Program-made: the position numbers and the translations under genes | NCBI GenBank assembly: GCA_004352715.1 | Contig: SCFE01000067.1 | Coordinates: 538,596-602,595 of the forward strand | Length of the DNA stretch: 64,000 nucleotides | Origin: Hofstenia miamia | Taxonomy: Eukaryota > Xenacoelomorpha > Acoela | Direction: 5' to 3' | Part shown: piece by piece, positions 59,706 through 64,000 of the stretch | Layout: every line of letters starts with the position of its first letter | How positions within the stretch are numbered: the first letter of the stretch is position 1 | Notes under the pieces: model-generated | Databases searched by the model: none | The model's input: only the letters and a program-made list of their open reading frames with translations | What the model was told of the DNA's origin: nothing

Positions 59706-61056
59706 CAAATATTTTAGAAAAATTCTATTTTTATATTCGAAAGTTAAATTTAGTTGTTGAGAAAATGAAACTGTGGGAGTTAACAGCAGCTGGCACATTT
59801 TGAGTCTATAAATAAATTATCAACGCCGCCGCAAATCGATTATGTAAACTAAATATTCACATAGAGTGCTATACATTTTATAGTAAAAAAGATACATAAA
59901 AGTATTTATTGCTTACTAATATTTGACGATTCTTTAATATATAATCATTTTGAGTATGCAAAAAAGCAAATATGTACCAAAAGTATCTGCTTCTGTTCTC
60001 AAGGATGGACTTACTGTTTACAAAATCTTCTCAGCATGAAACATTGCGAAGCATGACCAAACCTTAAGAACAGAACCATAGACTTCCACATCTCATTTCA
60101 CCAAGCTGAACCATGCATTCTACTAATGAAGTTCCAGATAATGAACTTCTTTCCAGGAATCTTCGCTTTCAGAATTGAGTAGGCCTATAGCGTTAGTTAA
60201 CATGGACATTGGAAATGCGTCTAACAGCCATAACAAATTGGCAAAGTCAAGCAATTCCCCTGTCAACGCCGAATAGCGAGATTTTCTGGATTAGAGAATC
60301 GTTTGAATTGTGTCTACAATTTGAATGCAAAAACTCCAATTACAATAAATCAAAAAACTCTTTGCGATTGCTTATCATTAAATAGATGCCAGTAGTACAG
60401 TATGGAGCTTGACGTTGCAATTTATTCATTCCTATTATAACTAATTATTTATTATTTTTTTGCATCTCACACAAACCCGTGGCTTGCATTTTCCAAGAAG
60501 TTTGGAGCATTCCTCCGGACACTAATGATTCCTAACTCCAATTATATTACAGAAACTACTTCAACTTTCTTCACACTCTACAGTCACACTATTTTCTCCG
60601 CCAACTCCCTGTACTTATCAATTTCATGTTTTCACTGCTTTCTACATTTCTGTTCTTTGATAATATGTTCCAATTCTTTCTTCGTTGTCTACTACCTATT
60701 AATATGTCTGGCCTCAAAGTTTCTATCACACTGATCGCCTATTTGTTGAAATCTTAAAGTTTCTTAACTTTCTCATTCTCTATGGCTCCTTGTGACGTAT
60801 GTTCACGCATTTTATCTTCTGCTTCTAACTCATACTACCTACTCGAATTCCAACGTATCATACGTTCTAACTTGTCATGCCTCAATTTGTTCTAATTCTC
60901 TGCCAAATTCTCACACAGTGCTCAGATCTTCTGTCTATTTGTTTCTTCACTCAGTTACTCCTAACTCCTTTTTCCTGTGTTTCCACTTCAGTTCCATTTC
61001 CTGCCTACTTTAGTCATTTTTGCTTTATTCTCCATCATAGTTGTGTGCAGAATATT
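59706..61056. other. Intergenic; strongly pyrimidine-rich plus strand at 60500-61045
   Basis: Two sampled 60-base lines in 60500-61045 have 73 and 78 percent pyrimidines. This keeps several plus-strand ORFs open by chance, and the peptides are Ser/Phe/Leu-rich with no motif. The rest is AT-rich without features. Confidence 0.55.
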
Positions 61057-61060
61057 TTAA

Positions 61061-61273
61061 CACTAGAAAGTCTAAGCGGTCAAATTTGACCACTTTGCAC
61101 ATCTTAAATGCATTTGTAATGCCTCATGTAATGAGAATTTATATAGAAAAACAGCTTATTTTGTTCTTCTGACACTTTTCTTTCATTTGCTTGGTTTTCA
61201 TTAGTTTTACTTGAATGCGGCAATTCTGACAACTGCATGAATTTAAGATATAGAATCCTTAGACTTTCTAGTG
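61061..61273. mobile_element. 213 bp TTAA-flanked MITE, copy 2
   Basis: Same length, orientation and sequence as the copy at 59489, with one difference seen (GAATGTGG against GAATGCGG). TTAA lies on both sides (61057-61060, 61274-61277). The near-identity indicates recent mobility. Confidence 0.8.
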
Positions 61274-61290
61274 TTAATAAGCATTATGAA

Positions 61291-61332
<42 letters not shown>

Positions 61333-61511
61333 TTATATATAATATTTCAATAATTATTAAGGAAATTGACCTCAATATTCAAACTTTTAAGCCACCACCG
61401 TATATAACTTAAATGCAAATATAATGAGCTTTGAAGCATTTGACATATCTAACGCAGTTAAAAATTTGATTTTTAGGAATCATCGTCTGTATGACAAATG
61501 TGGCAAATATA

Positions 61512-62834
61512 CAGTGTGTGTCAAAAGTAACTTGACTTTTAAACTAACTAAAAAATTCAACCAATCTCAGAAAAGATGAATAAATATTTCGTCATTTTAT
61601 AACTATATAAAGGGAATTTATGTTATGCATAACTATTTTGTTATTTTTCCAGCACTTTTTACTTTAGACATGGATTTTGACACTAGACTGGCAATATTAA
61701 AACTATGCTACAAAAATTGAGATAGTGCAACAGCAGCATTACGTGCATACAAAACAGCACACCACCTTCACAAAGACATTCTTTCTATTACAGCTGTCAC
61801 TAACATGATAAGAAAATTTGAAAAGACAAAATCCTTGCACAATGCTGCTAAATCAAGGAGACCATTGCTTCAAGAAGACTGGAAACCAATGGTAATGAGT
61901 GCACTGCAAGATACAAATGTGCATGGACATGCAAGTTCTTCTTCTATTGCTGCAGTTACTACAATTCCAAAGAAAAGTGTTTGTCGAATTTTTAAAGAAT
62001 GCGGTATCCGGACATACAAAATTGCATTGCATCAAACTATCACTGAATCAGACTATCATCATCGTCTCGAATTTGCACAATGGATTTTAGCTAATGCTAA
62101 TTTGTTCAATAATGTGCTTTGGTCGAAGGAGGCCTATTTTTCTATGGATTGAATGGTCAACCGTCATAATTGTACAATATGGGCGTCTGAGAACCCTCGA
62201 TAAGTAATAACCAAAGGCTTCCATCCTGAAAAATTGTGTGTGTGGATGGCATTCAGTGCAAATTATGTGCTAAAGCCATTTTTCTTTCAGGTTACAGTAA
62301 ATCAGGATAATTACACCAGTATGCTTTGTGATCATATGTTTCCACAACTAAGACAGAAACGAAAAATGCAGTCTGTTATTTTTCAGCACGACGGTGCGCC
62401 ACCTCACTATCCCAATCAAGCGAGGGATTTCATCAGCACTCAGTTGCCAGCTGATCATGTTATTGGCAGATGTTTTGCTCATGCATGGCCTCCTACATCA
62501 CCTGCCCTGAGTCCACTTGACTTATATTTGTGGAATACTCTAAAGTCACGGGTATATCATACATACATTCCAACCAACCTGTATGATTTAAAAAGGAGGA
62601 TCATACAAGAAGTTGATTCACTTAACATTGATGAATTACATCGAGCTGTCCACAATATGATACCAAAATGTGAACTTACTATTGAGCAGAATGGAGGACT
62701 ATTTGAACATTTGTTTTAATATATCTGTAATTCCCCTTATTAGAGTTTGTTTCTTTACATATATTTTTGTTTGGTTTCATATAAATAAAAAGTTATTGTA
62801 ATTTGGAAAGTCAAGCTACTTTTGACACACACTG
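61512..62834 (+). mobile_element. Mariner-superfamily element, 1323 bp, complete ends
   Basis: Inverted repeats of about 29 bp start CAGTGTGTGTCAAAAGTA, with one mismatch between the two ends. TA dinucleotides at 61510-61511 and 62835-62836 are the target duplication. The element is full length but its transposase is dead (see 61670-62719). Confidence 0.85.
61670..62719 (+). pseudogene. Mariner-type DDxD transposase (DD41D-like), inactivated
   Basis: The start MDFDTRLAILKLCYKN is followed by a TGA in place of the expected Trp. A helix-turn-helix region follows (SVCRIFKECGIRTYK), then the first catalytic block, which reads WSKEAYF where the family has an Asp (Lys codon 62126). Stops interrupt after YFSMD and ENPR. 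The rest is open: FQHDGAPPHY with the second Asp (62390), and WPPTSPALSPLDLYLW with the third Asp (62519). There are 42 residues between the last two, one more than in DD41D elements. SPAL replaces the usual SPDL. The catalytic loss and three stops show it is dead. Confidence 0.8.
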
Positions 62835-62999
62835 TATATTTTATAATCAACTACACAAGAGAAAATATAAATGCATTGCATATACTATAAATCTGAAATT
62901 ATTTTGTAATATTTCTTTGCTTGTAGATTTAATAACAATTTGTTCACGAATTTTATTATGTGTAAGTCTTAGAAGTACCTTACAATTTTCTTCTTTGAT

Positions 63000-63125
63000 T
63001 TAATGATTGCATAAATATATTTCTGAATTGAAATGTCCTCTTACGTGTCTTTACTCTTTGTTCCCAGATGTTTTAGTTTCTCCAATGTATCGTTTATTGC
63101 AATCATCACAGTTATGAATGTGTTT
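63000..63125 (-). pseudogene. GIY-YIG fragment of a second Penelope-like element
   Basis: The minus strand reads IHNCDDCNKRYIGETKTSG, and after a stop RHVRGHFNSEIYLCNH. It aligns with the ORF at 4924-5685 (YNCDDCKKSYIGETS and EHIKGHLRSEIFLHKH). The loss of residues between the two blocks and the stops show decay. The copy is in the opposite orientation and ends about 170 bp from the mariner element. Confidence 0.65.
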
Positions 63126-63264
63126 GTCATTTAAATACTTGTAAATCAAATTGAATGTGGAATGAAAAATGTGATTGTAGAAACTGCATAAAAATGTTTA
63201 TTACATGTAAATTATACCTACATGCAGTAAATAACAGTTAAGTTTCATTTGCTAACTTATCTGG

Positions 63265-63892
63265 CAAGGGCGGATACAGAGGAGAGGAGAGGCCAGGACC
63301 CCCTCTAAAATAAGAAAAATTCATTAAAATTGTACAGTAAAAATTACCAAAGAAAATTCCTTAATATCGTCGAATGGAGGGAATAGGAGCGGTTTTTTAA
63401 GTCTTTATTCCAAGATCTGGTATTTGTTAAATGTATTTCATTGAACTTTTACACATAATGTGCCCTATAGATCCTGATATTACATTTCAAAAAAATAAGT
63501 ATATTTTGTTTTCAGGAATTTTTTTAAATTTTATAAATATTTTTATTCACCCTTTTGGATGGAGGTGAATAGGAACAAATGGGATTTTAATATATATGCC
63601 TTTTCACATTCCCTCTCAAGTGAAAAGTTACAGTGAGGTTTTTAAAAAATGCAAAGGTTTATAATAAATGTGAAATGACTTTTTCCTTTTTAGGTATATT
63701 CAATAATAAAATCATATAAAAATCTAATGAAAACTGAAATCACTGATTTCTTTCTGTTTAGAAAATTAAAATGATGCACTGTCTGAAAACACTGAAATGA
63801 AATTTGATATTCATTATTGTAAATCTTACCACTAATTCCAAAATAATCACAAATCACATTTTCAAGTTTTAATCTTTTTTCAATAATAATTT
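63265..63892. other. Possible transposon terminus and AT-rich stretch
   Basis: CAAGGGCGGATACAGAGGAG near 63265 with a C-rich tract to 63305 resembles the outer end of hAT-type elements. No partner end lies in the window. Nothing else was recognised. Confidence 0.3.
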
Positions 63893-64000
63893 CTATTCTT
63901 CATTTTCATCATCGCAAGAATTAAATAAACTCTCTTCAATGTCTTCTTCAGACTCATTCATTTGTATCTTTCTGCCTAACTGTTCTCTCAGTGATGTTCC
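63893..64000 (-). CDS. Acidic C-terminal coding segment entering from the right edge (partial)
   Basis: The minus strand is open for 35 codons from the window edge to a TAG at 63895-63893. It reads TSLREQLGRKIQMNESEE, then an acidic tail with SCDDENEE. Acidic tails are common in nuclear proteins and in transposon ORFs. With no upstream sequence the family cannot be named, and chance is possible. Confidence 0.3.
   Translation of the reverse strand, partial: GTSLREQLGRKIQMNESEEDIEESLFNSCDDENEE

Noticed and set aside
60525-61089. Three Ser/Phe-rich plus ORFs as genes
   Set aside because: Explained by pyrimidine bias that removes stop codons; no motif or splice structure.
1-64000. CRISPR array, bacterial operon or phage content
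   Set aside because: No regular spaced repeats, no ribosome binding sites or dense co-oriented ORFs; the window is eukaryotic.

Overview
This is a gene-poor, AT-rich animal nuclear sequence. Spliced exons, tRNA-derived and microsatellite repeats, Tc1/mariner, hAT, TTAA-type and Penelope-like elements and non-LTR retrotransposons all point to an invertebrate. An arthropod is my best guess, but the species cannot be fixed from the sequence.

Two host genes can be supported. (1) A multi-exon coiled-coil protein on the minus strand: five exons with matching splice phases lie at 35568-35369, 29709-29513, 29472-29357, 28745-28553 and 14078-13996. It resembles CCDC154-type proteins (tentative). Its 14.5 kb fourth intron is filled with transposons, and its last exons were not found. 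(2) A 572-residue, uninterrupted plus-strand ORF at 56160-57878 with a von Willebrand A fold lacking metal-site residues, a DUF4537-like region and a basic tail, as in VWA3B/C11orf16-type proteins. A short acidic C-terminus on the minus strand at the right edge may be a third gene or a transposon ORF.

Layout. 1-5.7 kb: non-LTR RT fragment, tRNA-derived SINE, a decayed basic ORF and a GIY-YIG Penelope-like fragment. 7-11 kb: hAT-like non-autonomous elements and the start of a BED-finger hAT/CGGBP1-like ORF cut at an assembly joint. 15.5-19.7 kb: a large foldback element, then a DD37E Tc1 element with IR/DR ends, present twice around a single N. 23-28 kb: decayed Cys-rich repeat protein, a hAT MITE and a striking cluster of palindromes. 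28.5-35.6 kb: coiled-coil gene exons with a 430 bp MITE and a GCGGT-rich repeat in the first intron. 36-39.8 kb: minus-strand non-LTR retrotransposon with a ruined N-terminal PHD finger, RT and C-terminal zinc-knuckle/endonuclease region. 41.3-51.9 kb: a 10.6 kb tract with no recognisable gene and exactly one CpG. 52-56 kb: Tc1 remnant and AT-microsatellite gaps. 56-58 kb: VWA gene. 59.5-64 kb: two nearly identical 213 bp TTAA-flanked MITEs around a pyrimidine-rich tract, a dead mariner-type element and a second Penelope fragment in the opposite orientation.

The most unusual signal is the near-absolute CpG absence from 41,323 to 51,926, with ordinary CpG density on both sides. Several apparent duplications sit exactly on N joints and are probably assembly artefacts rather than biology.
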